In this document: positions 8,875 to 19,161 of the stretch, piece by piece
How positions within the stretch are numbered: position 1 is the stretch's first letter
Layout: each line of letters begins with the position of its first letter
NCBI GenBank assembly: GCA_034698045.1
Contig: JAQGAU010000985.1
Span: 1 to 22,189, forward strand
DNA from: Paramacrobiotus richtersi
Taxonomy: Eukaryota; Tardigrada; Eutardigrada; Parachela; Macrobiotidae
DNA length: 22,189 nt
Direction: 5' to 3'
Made by a program: the position numbers and the translations under genes
The notes under the pieces: model-generated
The model's input: the letters and a program-made list of their open reading frames with translations, nothing else
Database searches by the model: none
What the model was told of the DNA's origin: nothing

Positions 8875-10461
8875 TTTTGCGATTTTATGCAGCTGTTGTC
8901 ACCAGTTTGTTGTATGACGTGTCGAAGATAATAAGTAGTTCGCTAAGTACTGTACATACTTGACCTGCGATCCGCTGCAACCGGTTTTTTTGTCATAAAT
9001 TCATGGTTCGAGCGAAGAAAAAAGACGGCTATGCGCTCGACAAGTTTAAATAAGACTATAAGTAGAATCTTTTTAGTGAAAAGAAGGATTTGGAAATAGC
9101 CTACACCTTCAGATCGCCAGCGGCCACGGACATGTATTGGAATAATACGGACCTGTCTTGAGTAGTTGACTTTGCTTCGCCTTCAACGGCTTTAAAGTAC
9201 GCTTTGCATTTTCCTGTACTTATAACTATTCATTCGGCATTTGTCCAAAAACGATGTTGACACAAAAGAAATGCCAAAACTCAGATAAAAAACTGATCCC
9301 GATAAGCACGCGAAGGAGCGCGTTTTTCAAACTAGCATTACCGCTCATAATTTCTTCCGCTCATAACCGCTTTCTTCCGTCCTTAAGAACGCCTTGGTTA
9401 TGCCGTAGTGAGTATCTTCCGTTGAGGTGTCTGTGGTTCATCGTGATGTTGTACGCGTGGTGAAACAGTTTAAATTTCCATGTTATGAATGTCAGCGCCA
9501 ACCGGCAAATGGGTCACCTGATTGCGAAATGGTTATTATTATATAACTATAAATATATGCGAGCTATTAAAAGCTCTTATCGTTCTGCACAGCTGAACTT
9601 GCGTACGGACGGCAGAAATGCTTGTTACCGAAGTATGATTGGCAGAAATGATTTAAGCTGCCAAGTATACTTAAAATCTGTTCCCTGACTCTGACAAGGC
9701 AAGGGTATGCCACAGCGCTGACAAGCCATTAACGGCCTAAGTCAGTATGTACGTATTACATGCGCGTTTTTGTTTACCAGCTTGCGCTGAATTGTCGATA
9801 AACTGGACGCTTTTAGGATTCGTGTAATTGACCTATTGCTAATCCCAAACAGCATACAGCAATTAGAAACCTCATAAGAAGAGCCATTTCTAATACCAGC
9901 ACTACATGCGGCAGTGCGTCGGTAGGCAGCGTCCTTGTGCGCTGTTATTCCTGCAATCCACTGATTTCATTCCATTTGATATCGATTTTATTAGACTCAG
10001 CTGACAGGACTTACACCTCCATATTATTTATAACATAGATCATAATTTCATCTGTTCTCAGTATGGAGGTTTACAGAAATCTGTTTATGTTTCGTTGCTG
10101 GGCCGCGTGGAGAGGTTTGAATGTGCGGGATTACTCCAGTATAAATAACACTCAGAACCCATAATCGCCGTCAGTGGAACCTCAAGGTATTTTCTTTCAC
10201 AGGTATGATGCCGACTTCTGTTTAATTTTGCGTATAGACTAAATAGTGCTTCCGAACCACAGACAGGCAGTTCGGTTCTGAAATGGTGCCGATACTCTGA
10301 GCTGCTGAAAGTTACGGACTCATCTTGTCGAGGGAGTTTATTGTCAATTGTTGCTGTGTTACTTATCCATGATACATTCTACTGTATGGTGACCTTGTCA
10401 TGAAAGTCAACAGTTCGAAACCCAGTCTCATTAGTTGATCTTCCGCTCGTTATGTGCATTA
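8875..10461. other. Intergenic spacer, no gene seen
   Basis: No open frame here shows recognisable composition, membrane segments or motifs. A 9-bp inverted pair, ACCTCCATA and TATGGAGGT, lies near 10015-10071 with about 40 bp between the arms. A stretch near 9800 (AACTGGACGCTT) resembles one MITE end but has no partner. Confidence 0.5.
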
Positions 10462-11773
10462 ATGGACATTGCACATACGATTAGCCCCATATCTCGTAAT
10501 CATGATGCTGACACCGTGCCCTGCAACATCTGCGATGGACCGAGCGCTTCCATGCGTTACGGTTCGGTATGCTGTCCTGGATGTGCAGTAAGTTGAGGGG
10601 CGAAGGGAATAAGCAAGGGTCTCCCTAACAAACACCGCAGTGCCAGGTACTTCTGGGGCAACATGCGGCAACATATCCCGATTAATTTCCACCCGGGTGA
10701 AATGTGAGAAGTGTCGCAATATCAATCCAGAGAACCATTTTTTAGTAAAACTACTGATTTGAGCGGCATCCGCCGTTAGCAATTAGGCCAGATAGTCAAG
10801 CGTCGTCGAAACAGGGTCAGTGCAGAATCAACAGCGGTCACCGCTGATTAACCTTGGTTTACATTTATCGTAGGCCTTCTTCGCCCGGACCATACGGAAA
10901 ACCGAGGCCGATCCCTACCGCTGTCCCATGCCAGCTCCCTGCTCCACCGCTTTCTACGTTAAGCGCCGTTGCAAAGCCTGTCGTTTTCGCACGTGTCTGG
11001 ATAACGGAATGCGACTGCCGCCCAAATGTAGTGATTCGGATAACGACGCGTCGTCGATCGACTCCGTAAGCCAAATATGTTCACTGTAGAAGAGCGGATC
11101 TTGCTTCACGCCGTTGTCGTTTCGTTTTTAACTAGGGCTATGTAACACCTGTGTAAACCATTGGGCCTGTTAGAATCTTGTGGTATCTGACTATCCTCAG
11201 CCGTCACAGCATGTTACAGCGCGTGGAGATGAGCCGGAAGCGTCAACCAGCGCGAGATCTCATTTCGGTAAGATTTACTGCTCTCTTGTACAATAGTTAA
11301 TGATCGATCTAATGTTTCGTTGTGACCTTTTGCCAGATTCGGGATTATCTACAGCCGCTGCAAGTTACAGTGAAGATTTCCTGCGTGAAGAATTGTATGA
11401 CGATGAACCAGACAACTGGGGAGTAAAAGTCGTTCTACTACCGGGAGCACGTGCAGACAACACGACGGAGATGGACGAAACCTTTATGGAACGAGCTGAT
11501 AAAATCCTAACGGAAAACTGTCGATGCAAGTACAAATATGTATTATTTTCTCCGGTGTTATTTATTATTACGTTCTCCGGCGGTACAAATAACATAATAT
11601 GCATGATGTTATTACAAATCTGTATTATCCTCCGGATGATTTACGTACAGTCGCATGTCCTTAGATTCGTTCCCGGTTCTCTCAATGGAGAGTCTCCATT
11701 CTCCTTTCTTTTTCTGGACAAATCCCCAGTACAGATCTTGATAAACGCTATTCAAAAAGTTTTACACCGTTGA
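10462..11773 (+). CDS. Divergent nuclear receptor with complete DNA-binding domain (NR-1)
   Basis: Four exons fit in phase: 10462-10587, 10874-11065, 11201-11267 and 11337-11773 (phases 0, 0 and 1), giving 273 residues. Residues 21-41 form the first zinc finger with exact Cys-x2-Cys-x13-Cys-x2-Cys spacing. The intron falls just after Cys-Pro-Gly-Cys-Ala, and exon 2 opens with Ala-Phe-Phe-Ala-Arg-Thr. The second finger follows with exact Cys-x5-Cys-x9-Cys-x2-Cys spacing, ending Cys-Lys-Ala-Cys-Arg-Phe-Arg. This is a nuclear-receptor DNA-binding domain, so a nuclear transcription factor. The P box (Pro-Gly-Cys-Ala-Ala) is unusual; the Cys-Ala-Ala-Phe-Phe part recalls nematode-type receptors. 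The hinge is acidic and Ser-rich. No ligand-binding domain is recognisable. The last 80 residues are hydrophobic, AT-rich and run into a hairpin, so the true last exon may end near 11530 and further exons may be missed. An AATAAA is at 11864. Confidence 0.72.
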
Positions 11774-11830
11774 TCAAGATCTGTACTGAAGCCTGAAGGT
11801 GTACCCAGAAAAAAGGGAGGGAGCAGAATG
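11684..11830. repeat. Long imperfect hairpin
   Basis: Perfect 16-bp arms CAGTACAGATCTTGAT (11727-11742) and its complement (11773-11788) enclose a 30-base loop. Outside them, CATTCTCC plus a pyrimidine run ending TCTGG (11697-11717) pairs imperfectly with CCAGAAAAAAGG to CAGAATG (11805-11830). A small palindrome, AATGGAGA-G-TCTCCATT, sits at 11684-11700. It may be a hairpin MITE or a structured 3' end of the nuclear-receptor transcript. Confidence 0.65.
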
Positions 11831-13630
11831 ATATTAACGATATATGATCGATATGCGACTAACAATAAACGATGAACATAAATAATTTTATCCAAGTTTT
11901 AATACTAGCAACGTATTGCATAAGGCCGTTATTCAACTGAAGTTACCGAACGAACAGTTCATTCGTTCAGTTGCAACGACCACGTAGGACGTACGACTGT
12001 CCACTTGTATATGTGCCATAAGTGCCATGTTGATAATAATCACAAACTATTGAATGGGAATTCATCTCTAGTTTTGGACAGTCTTTCCGATACATATTCC
12101 GCACCGTCCACCGACAAAGAATGATACCTGTTTGATTCTTATTGTTTTAGTGTCAAACGGAGCATCTGTTAAAGTACCATGGTCAGAAAACAATCGTTCC
12201 CCATCAAGAAAATGTGCTCCCAAGGTTTTTAGTATTTCTCCATTAAGGAGCTTACTGCTGGTAGAACTGCAGACCGTTCGAGCATGCAGACAGCATTCAG
12301 TTTTTCCAAATAATGTTTATGCGTTCACTATTTTCTCCGTGAACTAATCCTGTGTTATTGCTGTCTATTCCGCAACTGTTTCTTGCTATTCCGTGTTGTA
12401 ACGACTTTTCCACGACGTGTGTCTACACTGGAAATAAAATGCCATTTTTCTAATATTTTAATCTTCTTACGCAACTATTCCGTGTTTAGAACGGGTAAAA
12501 CCATTTACCTGTAGGTTGACCTTTACTTATACGTGTTCACCTGTTCCCTAATTCCGCGAACCTCTTCCGCCTTTTATTGGGACAAGCCGTGTACCGGCAT
12601 TTAGTCTTGCCGCATTATCTGAGAATCTTCCGTTCTCAATCTCGAGTGGCCTGCCTAGGTAACTGCTAGTCCTTTTGGACAGCTTTTCGTTTCCTGTAAT
12701 TGATTCCCTAATAAAGTGTCCACAAGGCGACCTTCTCGTGTATGTCTGAATGTCATGATTACGCCACGCAACCTCTCCGCCACCAGCAACTGCCGAAGCG
12801 TGCTTGTGCGCCGTAAGGCAGTTTGAAAAGGATCTCTTCCCGTTACCTTAATTTTGCCTCGGATACATTTGCCCTATCATACCGATATACTGCTGAATAC
12901 CATACGATATTTCACTGAAGCTGCTCATGTAACAAGCAGCGTAAGTAAATTTGTAGTGTGTAACATGTTACAGTTTCGTGCATGGCTGCATGCACTGCGT
13001 AGATAGCACTAGACATGGGTTCAGTTTAACCACGAACCAGAGACGCGCTCACACTACAAGTGCATTCATTTCCTTTAAATTATTGGTCTGTACAACCAAA
13101 CCATAGTCACTGCACTTTCACATTCACAGTTCCACAAGATCTCCTGAATAGAGTTGCATCGATTGAACAGTCGGGCGCTGAAATGTACTGAGTACAGGGA
13201 ACTCATTTGCAAAGTGTATGAATGGCTTTTGGCGTGTATCATTGATAAGCCTGATCGCTTGTTTTATACTGAACACGAAAGCATATCCCAGACATCATTG
13301 CGTAAATGCATTATCTGAAAGTCAGTTTGTTAAATTATAAAACTTTATAACTGATCATGGCATATCAGTCGTGGCTGATACGTCATTGGAATTGCGCCTC
13401 TTACTCTTGTTTAAATTGTGTTTGGTTCTTTTTACCACGTTGAAGTGTGAAGTGGCATATTCCTCTTGTTTTTGCTACTGGTTAACGGCGCTGCGTTTCC
13501 TTGGTTGTCTACTGACATCAGTAAAGTTGAGTTTCTTATGCAATAAGAAAACTGACAAGAAAGAACAGCTGTTCGCAGTGCTTTGCTTTCATCTAACGTA
13601 GCCCATGACAGTTTCAATATTTCTCATATC
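11831..13630. other. Intergenic spacer downstream of NR-1
   Basis: No supported gene. A frame at 12132-12347 follows a plausible acceptor (TTGTTTTAG at 12150) and could be a spliced exon, but I could not join it in phase to NR-1. A hydrophobic frame at 13371-13601 has AT-rich codons and no family match. A short inverted repeat GAACGAA / TTCGTTC is at 11948-11968. Confidence 0.4.
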
Positions 13631-13690
13631 ATAATATTATGCCCTATTTCTCGTAACACAATAATATTATACCATATTTCTAAATTCTTG
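13631..13690. repeat. Two AT-rich tandem units of about 30 bp
   Basis: ATAATATTAT, then a CCCTATTTCT-like stretch, occurs at 13631-13660 and again at 13661-13690, and a CAACACA follows each unit. This is a simple diverged tandem duplication. Confidence 0.6.
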
Positions 13691-13972
13691 CAACACATCG
13701 AGATTGAGTTTTAGACGATAAATTTTGGTAGAAACACCGGCACCGACAAATACTAAAGCCGACAACAGACCAAAACAGATTCTCCTACCATAAACACAAT
13801 TTAGCATTAAAATGCACAAGAATTTACCGGGATTATTAAAGAGCAGATATAACACTCCAGCTAACATAAATAATGAATCATAAACAAACGGAAGTTCAGT
13901 CCTCGTTAGCTGGTTTATCAACATCCAACATGTTCGTGAATGAGAACGGTGTGAAAGGATACCCCTGTCCAC
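13667..13972 (-). CDS. Hypothetical hydrophobic reading frame
   Basis: A 101-residue frame with about three hydrophobic stretches and a basic, amphipathic C terminus. The Phe-Gly-Leu in the last helix is faintly like helix 4 of the TS family (Phe-Gly-Leu-Val-Ala-Phe), but the rest does not align and the codons are AT-rich, unlike the TS genes. It overlaps the tandem repeat at its 3' end. It could be a remote relative, an unspliced exon or chance. Confidence 0.2.
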   Translation of the reverse strand: MDRGILSHRSHSRTCWMLINQLTRTELPFVYDSLFMLAGVLYLLFNNPGKFLCILMLNCVYGRRICFGLLSALVFVGAGVSTKIYRLKLNLDVLQEFRNMV

Positions 13973-14367
13973 CGTAGCACCGGTAATCTAACAGCTGTCA
14001 GCGTGCATGTTTTTCTATGCTGGATGTTTGGGTTTGTCCTCTATGATTATTTTGGTTCTTCATCTTAATAAATAGAGGATTTTTTTCTCTACGTACTACA
14101 ATAGTTGGACTTGGAACAAAGTACATGGTACGAAAAACACAGCAAAGAAACTAAGTGAGACGTGATGTTTCCTGTCTGCTGCCTCTATCGAAAGTGCTGC
14201 GCATTCATACAGTTTGGAACAATAGGCTCGCAAATGCGCGCGTGCATTCTCAATCGGTGCAACTCTATTTGAACTGTAACGTTACGACATACTCAGTACA
14301 TATACACTTGCAACTAAAAAGTTAAGGATGACTTAACAGGATTAATTAATCACAGAATAGTGTCTGA
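13973..14367. other. Spacer and 3' flank of TS-3
   Basis: No gene seen. The part just before TS-3 (from about 14283, GACATACTC and onward) matches the 3' flank of TS-5 near 21361, which supports a common duplication. Confidence 0.45.
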
Positions 14368-15241
14368 TCAGCTAGCTGGCGTTGCCACAGTACTGTCTGC
14401 AGTTTCCGGCCGAGCCTCTGGACTGACCGGCTCATGCTCATCAACCAGCAGTATTCCCCGCCGTGCCCCGCTCTGAAAATGTAGACTCACTGTCCTCAGC
14501 GTCTCCGTATGCTTTTCCAGTACATTGCGATTGTAGACAGCAAACGACAATAACGAAATAAAGGCCACCAGCCCAAAGATAATGGGCCAGTGGAGCAGAT
14601 CCAGTCGTTTCGTGGTGATGGCGATAATCACTTCTACTACGGTCCCGATGACGACCACTCCAGCCGGCACGGTACAGCAGAAGCGGTTGTAACGGCGGAA
14701 GCGGAGCAGGGTGAGGCCTGCGACTGCGTCGTAGTCCGTTAGAAACTGGAGAAGGTTGTCCACGTCGATGCGGGATGACAACTGGCAGGATGTGGGGGCA
14801 CGCAGTCCGTACAAAAAGCAAGCGGCTTTCAGAATGTGTAGATACATAAAACCGCCCAGCATCCAGATACCGATAGCGATGACCACTTCGCCCTCTGTAA
14901 AACAAAGGGATGATGAGTCGTACTATTAGAGAATCGTAAGTAGGTACAGTGTAGTGTTTCTTATAGGTACGTATTTCACAGAAACATGCAGATCTCGCAT
15001 TAAGATGGCGCTGCAACTGTTTTTTCAGTGCTTTTTGATACAAAAATAACTGTGGCTTACGAAGGTCTTCGGAGCCATACCGTACGGACGGCTTGCTAAT
15101 CGATGGCATACATGCGGCCCAAACATGGATCAGGATGCCCGCGGCGAGACTAATGCCCATCTGGGTAAAAATGGTACGACGCATGGCGGAGCGCACACTG
15201 TTAATTTGACAGTCATTATTGACTTCCTCTTCAGTCGTCAT
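14368..15241 (-). CDS. TS-3: intact four-helix family gene with a GC-AG intron
   Basis: Exon 1 is 15241-15097 (48 codons plus one base). Exon 2 is 14894-14368 (acceptor TTTTACAG). The joined frame is 223 residues. The donor is GCAAGC where TS-1, TS-2 and TS-4 have GTAAGC at the same aligned place. The only nearby GT, after Ala-Ala-Cys, would create a TAG codon at the phase-1 junction, so a GC-AG intron is the best model. Exon 1 has the Met-Thr-Thr-Glu-Glu start, an Asn-Ser-Val-Arg-Ser-Ala motif and helix 1 (about residues 24-45). Exon 2 has helix 2 (Ile-Gly-Ile-Trp onward), a loop rich in Arg and Tyr (Phe-Arg-Arg-Tyr), helix 3, a Lys-Arg-Leu-Asp segment, helix 4 and a Glu/Pro/Ser-rich tail. 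TS-5 is its closest relative. Function unknown. Confidence 0.75.
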
Positions 15242-15517
15242 CTTGTGAGTTGTGTGACCTTTCGAATCTTTCGTTCCTTTCTGGAGACAGTGCACAGAAT
15301 GACGACACCGAAATATATTAAGACATCAGATGCATAGAATGCAATACCCTGTTGCCCTCTAGTAAAGAATATCGCCATGTACAATATGTCAATGTGCCAT
15401 TTGTCCAATGATTCCAGTGACTTTGGTCGCCAACGTATATGTACTGCGGAATTTAACTAATTATCATTGTTCCGGTATATTAAGTCCATGTGCGTTTCCG
15501 ACGCACTGATCGTTCAG

Positions 15518-15560
15518 TGATGTCACATGATGTCACTTGATGCTTCGTACGTGCCCACGG
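15518..15560. promoter_or_regulatory. Double TGACATCA block upstream of TS-3, inverted
   Basis: The complement of this stretch reads GGGCAC, GTACGAAGC, then TGACATCATGTGACATCA, matching the block at 6911-6954. Here it points the other way relative to its gene, and it lies about 275-320 bp before the TS-3 ATG. Confidence 0.55.
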
Positions 15561-16384
15561 GGAATTTGCGACCGGATTCAAAGTGTAACCCACAGCTCAG
15601 CACGTGTTATTGCACTTACGGGTTACACAAGAAAACGTTCACTGATGTCAGTCAGCGGATCAGCCGTATTGTTTTCCGCGGATATGACCATCTTTCTGCT
15701 ATGCAATGAGCACCAGAAATCGACTGATTAACACGTACAGACATTCAGCTCGTATTTTGTTAACATACAATCACGCATCCATTTTCATGCATGTCTTTAC
15801 AATCACGCAGTTTCAGCTTACGTCAGACCACCTTTAACTTGAGCCGGTTCTCGCATCTGACTGCCAAGTTGCCAACGAATATTTATCAGTAACTTAGGCT
15901 TTCACAAAGTTCATGCTAAAATCATAAAGAGGCATGTTGCCATACTGTCTTGTGCTGGTTTCTGGCAAGGTATTAAAACAATCGAACTGTTAACTACGAC
16001 AAGTTTCAGCCTCCCTGAACGACCGAAGCGAAAGAATAGAATACGCTGGTATACAGCACAGTACATGGTCCCATATTCATGAACCACTACGTGTCCGCGT
16101 GCAAAGCGACTGTTGCCAAAAAATTACTTGCACTGGGATAAATTATTGGTGAGAAGACAGACGGTGTTTTCAACAAAGCTGTAACAGGAGAATAAATTCA
16201 CATAATGCGACCTTTCATTACTTGATTGAACAAATTGCAATGTTAGCGCAAATGCAGAAAGAGGCTTCACGCTCGCATAGATTATTTACTTACACTGAAC
16301 AAAAGGCACAATGAAGATATAATAGATTTCACCACAACGATGTATATCATATCATAAATCTATGTTTTGTGCTGCAGCAATCGC
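15561..16384. other. Spacer between TS-3 and TS-4
   Basis: No gene seen. The right end (about 16266-16315) is a diverged third copy of the shared 3'-flank block (ATAGATTATTTAC, then AAAAGGCACAATG). The remainder has no repeats or motifs that I recognise. Confidence 0.45.
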
Positions 16385-16899
16385 TTAAGGATTTAGTTTA
16401 TCCAGCAAAACTGTGTCCAGTGTCTGGAGAGGAGCAGGCACAGTACTGCTCAACACGCCAGGCAGCGCTTCAAACAGCACCGTCTCATTCCCATAAATCA
16501 GCACATTTTCTTCCACACGTACCAGGCAGTCAATTGCCCAACCGATCCCCATCTCCTCCAACCTCTTCTCATACGTCCGCAGCACAATGCAGTTGTAGAT
16601 AAAACAGGCCAGCAAGGGCAGGAAACCCAGCAGTCCCAAGATAACGGGCCACTGGAGCTCAACCAGTTGCTTCATGGCGATGGAGATTATCACTTCCATC
16701 ATGCTAAAGGCAAAAACAAACATTGCCGGTCCCCTGCAGCAGAAGTGGTTGTAGCGGCGGAAGCAGTGCAGTGTCAGCGTTTTGAGGGTCGCGTAGGCCG
16801 TCAGAAAGTGCTGAAGGTCGTTGAGGTTAATGCGGGACGGGAGCGGGCTGAGTTGGGTAGCACGCAGTCTCCGGATCCAGAAGAGATAGCTGACGCCGT

Positions 16900-18060
16900 T
16901 TAACACTCACCAAATCCGAGCGGTCTCGGAGGCAATTTCAGATTTGAAAAATTAACCAAAAATTTAGTTTTAATCCCTCGCACTTGTTTCGCCCCTGAAT
17001 TCCTGAGGAATGCATAACACATCAATTTCAGCCAGAAAGTGACGTTAAAAAACATCTGCGGAGAAAGCTATTGCACCGGCCGCAAAGACCGCCTTTTCCG
17101 GAAGTGATACGCAATTTATCAACAGTATCAGTGTGAAGTTTTCTTAAGCTGATTGATCAACTTCCTATAATCAAGAAATGATTTCTTTACGTTATGGCAC
17201 TTAGCATACAGTGGAAAAAAATTCTGTTGAAGAACAATCGTAGAAATGCTGATAAAAAAATTTTGTGGGATTTTGGCAGGAAAGCTGTCCGGTTAACATG
17301 CTCCTGCCTCGCGCACGGTCTGCGTATTTTCTGCGCTGTATTTAGGAATTCAGAAATTTGAACAGCTTGTATAACTGCATGAAATTAGCAGTTCTTGTTT
17401 TCCAAATTGCCTTTCTGTCCTTGTTTTATGGGCCAATCTAACAATAAATACGTCACGCAAAAAGTGCTCTCGGAGGTCGACCTCAGCCATGCAGGAGCAG
17501 GAAAGTGTTGTGGTTTTGACGATGAATTGATCAAACAAACAGACGGGCCAGTTCAAACCGAAGGAGAATATTCGAATATGAATTCACCAGTTTGTGAAAG
17601 ATGTTTTGTTATCTATTATTGAATAGTACGGAATATTTGCCACAATTTGGGACTGGAATCATGACCGCAAAATAATGTAAGTTAGAATCCACATTTGTGA
17701 AAGTTTCTACTATCAGGGGTGAGTCGTTCAGCTCATTGAAGAACTTGCCCATTTATCTACTGTTGAAAACGTATTGTCAATGGGTCGACCCAGTTAAAGC
17801 GTGACTTTTCTGGAATGTGAAAGCTAGTTATTTGGGATGTAAGGTTTAACAGTACGATTATCTGCACTGTTCTTAATCTGCTCCGTACGTTAGCTTGGAA
17901 TAGGAGTTGTGTTGAGGAGCTCTGCATAAAATGTGCGCAAAACATAACTTGCCCAGTTTGATCTGGAATTTAAGGCGTGTTAGCCACATTTGATTGGCTG
18001 GCCTCAGAGTCTCACTTGGAAACGACACGTAATTAAAGTGTGTAATTCGGTGAGTGTTAA
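16900..18060. mobile_element. TTAA-flanked DNA transposon (piggyBac-like, non-autonomous)
   Basis: The element proper is 16904-18056 (1153 bp), bounded by TTAA at 16900-16903 and 18057-18060. Its ends are inverted: CACTCACCAAAT on the left and the complement of CACTCACCGAAT on the right, 11 of 12 identical. TTAA target duplications and short inverted ends beginning CAC fit the piggyBac superfamily (established for that group; the assignment here is inferred). The longest internal frame (17395-17622 plus, 75 residues) shows no transposase motif, so it is probably a non-autonomous derivative. A CCGAG-CGGT-CTCGG palindrome lies just inside the left end. Confidence 0.78.
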
Positions 18061-18257
18061 GTACATGTAGACGCCCAAGGCCCACATGCCATAGGCCACT
18101 ACAACCTCTATAAAGACAATGGATAGTTAGTCAAAGTTACAAGAATACTTCTCGCTTCGTGTTCTCGTAAGAGACCGTATAGTTCTACAACGCTTCAGTC
18201 ACATTTCCTTTAGAGAAAACAGGCCAGGGTGACAGGATCAAAGTTTTAAAATACCCT

Positions 18258-18529
18258 ACAAGGCTGGAGGCCAACAACTGGACGCTTCTAGTTTACTGTC
18301 CAACAACTCCAGACCTGCTTGTCGCATTTTTCTCGGATGTCTTTCTTGTCTATCGTCGTAATGTTTATGCGTTTTTATGTGCTGCGAGAGTTCAAATTGC
18401 TGTCCTTACTGAAAGTGAATTTCGGAAAGAGAAAGCGCTGATCGCGTCTACTCAGCACAGAGTACCACGGAGTGTCTAGTTGTTGGAACGTTAAGTCATA
18501 GTGTCTAATTGTTGACCTCCTCCTAGTAA
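18258..18529. mobile_element. MITE copy 2, in the TS-4 intron
   Basis: The left end TACAAGGCTGGAGGCC plus AACAACTGGACGC is mirrored by the right end, whose complement reads TACTAGGAGGAGGTC plus AACAATTAGACAC. A second inverted motif, CCAACAACT, lies about 35 bp inside each end. The interior matches the MITE at 5818-6106 in opposite orientation. TA at both edges fits a TA target duplication. The ends have diverged from each other, so the insertion is old. Confidence 0.7.
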
Positions 18530-18597
18530 CGATCATGAGCGAGTACAGCATCTGACCGGATAACAGAGGTCAGGAGGTACAGTTAACGGTTCTGAAT

Positions 18598-19136
18598 GAA
18601 TATGTTTAATTTCTTCTAGCGCGCCACTTATTTAACAATCCCAGACATGGTAGAAAAAACTACCGCTCATTCTGTCCAAAAGTTCCCATGATACACAAAG
18701 CGTTCCCAATCTGAATTTCAATGCTAATACCCTGATAAAGAAACGAAGAGGCCCGCGGCTCTTCTTTAACAACGCGCAACGTGCGCCCAAGATGGCGCAA
18801 AAAATCAACAGCATCATCACCCCACGTACCAAAAGTCTCAAAAGCTAACGGAAAAAACTCGTACTGTCCACTCAGTTCCGTGTAATGTCCTCTCGCTTTC
18901 GCTGCTGCTCCAGCTTTTCTGGAAGTGTCGGCAACGTAGGTCTGCGCTACAGTATCTGCCACAGTTATGTCATGTACTGCATTCTTTCCGATTCTGAAAG
19001 GCACTCTTGTCATCCCGTCCGGACGTTTGCCATCACTTCGACATAGCCCTGGTGGTTCCTTGATGGCGTGGTATTCGGCAGTGACAAGTGCACGAGTAAT
19101 CCTGTCGTTTATCCTAATAATATATACATACCGTAC
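18598..19136 (-). mobile_element. 5'-truncated non-LTR retroelement tail with target duplication
   Basis: A minus-strand frame, open from about 19115 to TAG at 18660, encodes the C-terminal tail seen after reverse transcriptase in many invertebrate LINE-like ORFs. In order it has Lys-Glu-Pro-Pro-Gly-Leu, Asp-Gly-Lys-Arg-Pro-Asp-Gly-Met-Thr, an Asp-Ile-Thr-Val-Ala-Asp-Thr stretch, Phe-Glu-Thr-Phe-Gly-Thr-Trp-Gly, Leu-Gly-Arg, and Gln-Ile-Gly-Asn-Ala-Leu-Cys. The reverse transcriptase itself is missing. CGGTTCTGAAT occurs at 18587-18597 and 19137-19147, flanking the insert as a target-site duplication. It lies in the first intron of TS-4, in the same orientation. The family recall is from memory, not from a search. 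Confidence 0.68.
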
Positions 19137-19161
19137 CGGTTCTGAATATATACATACCGTA
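19119..19161. repeat. 17-bp direct repeat at the retroelement 5' junction
   Basis: AATATATACATACCGTA occurs at 19119-19135 and 19145-19161, nine bases apart, straddling the upstream target-site copy. It looks like a local copy made when the retroelement 5' end was joined to the target. Confidence 0.75.

Noticed and set aside
9796-9830. Third MITE copy
   Set aside because: Only one terminal-like stretch (AACTGGACGCTT) is present, with no inverted partner at the expected distance.
12132-12347. Ligand-binding exon of NR-1
   Set aside because: It has an acceptor-like start, but no in-phase donor in the previous exon and no recognisable ligand-domain signature.
12965-13000. Receptor exon 5 fragment (ATGGCTGCATGC match)
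   Set aside because: The match is about 12 bases, partly palindromic, with no flanking similarity.
13371-13601. Small hydrophobic protein gene
   Set aside because: It has AT-rich codons, no conserved neighbour or paralog, and it overlaps another frame on the opposite strand.
13631-13690. CRISPR-like or satellite array
   Set aside because: There are only two diverged AT-rich units, and the genes around it are eukaryotic.
16900-18060. The TTAA insert as a transposon-made intron (introner)
   Set aside because: The possible donors (GTCTAC, GTACTT) and the only near acceptor (GGTGAG) do not combine in a phase that keeps the exon frame.
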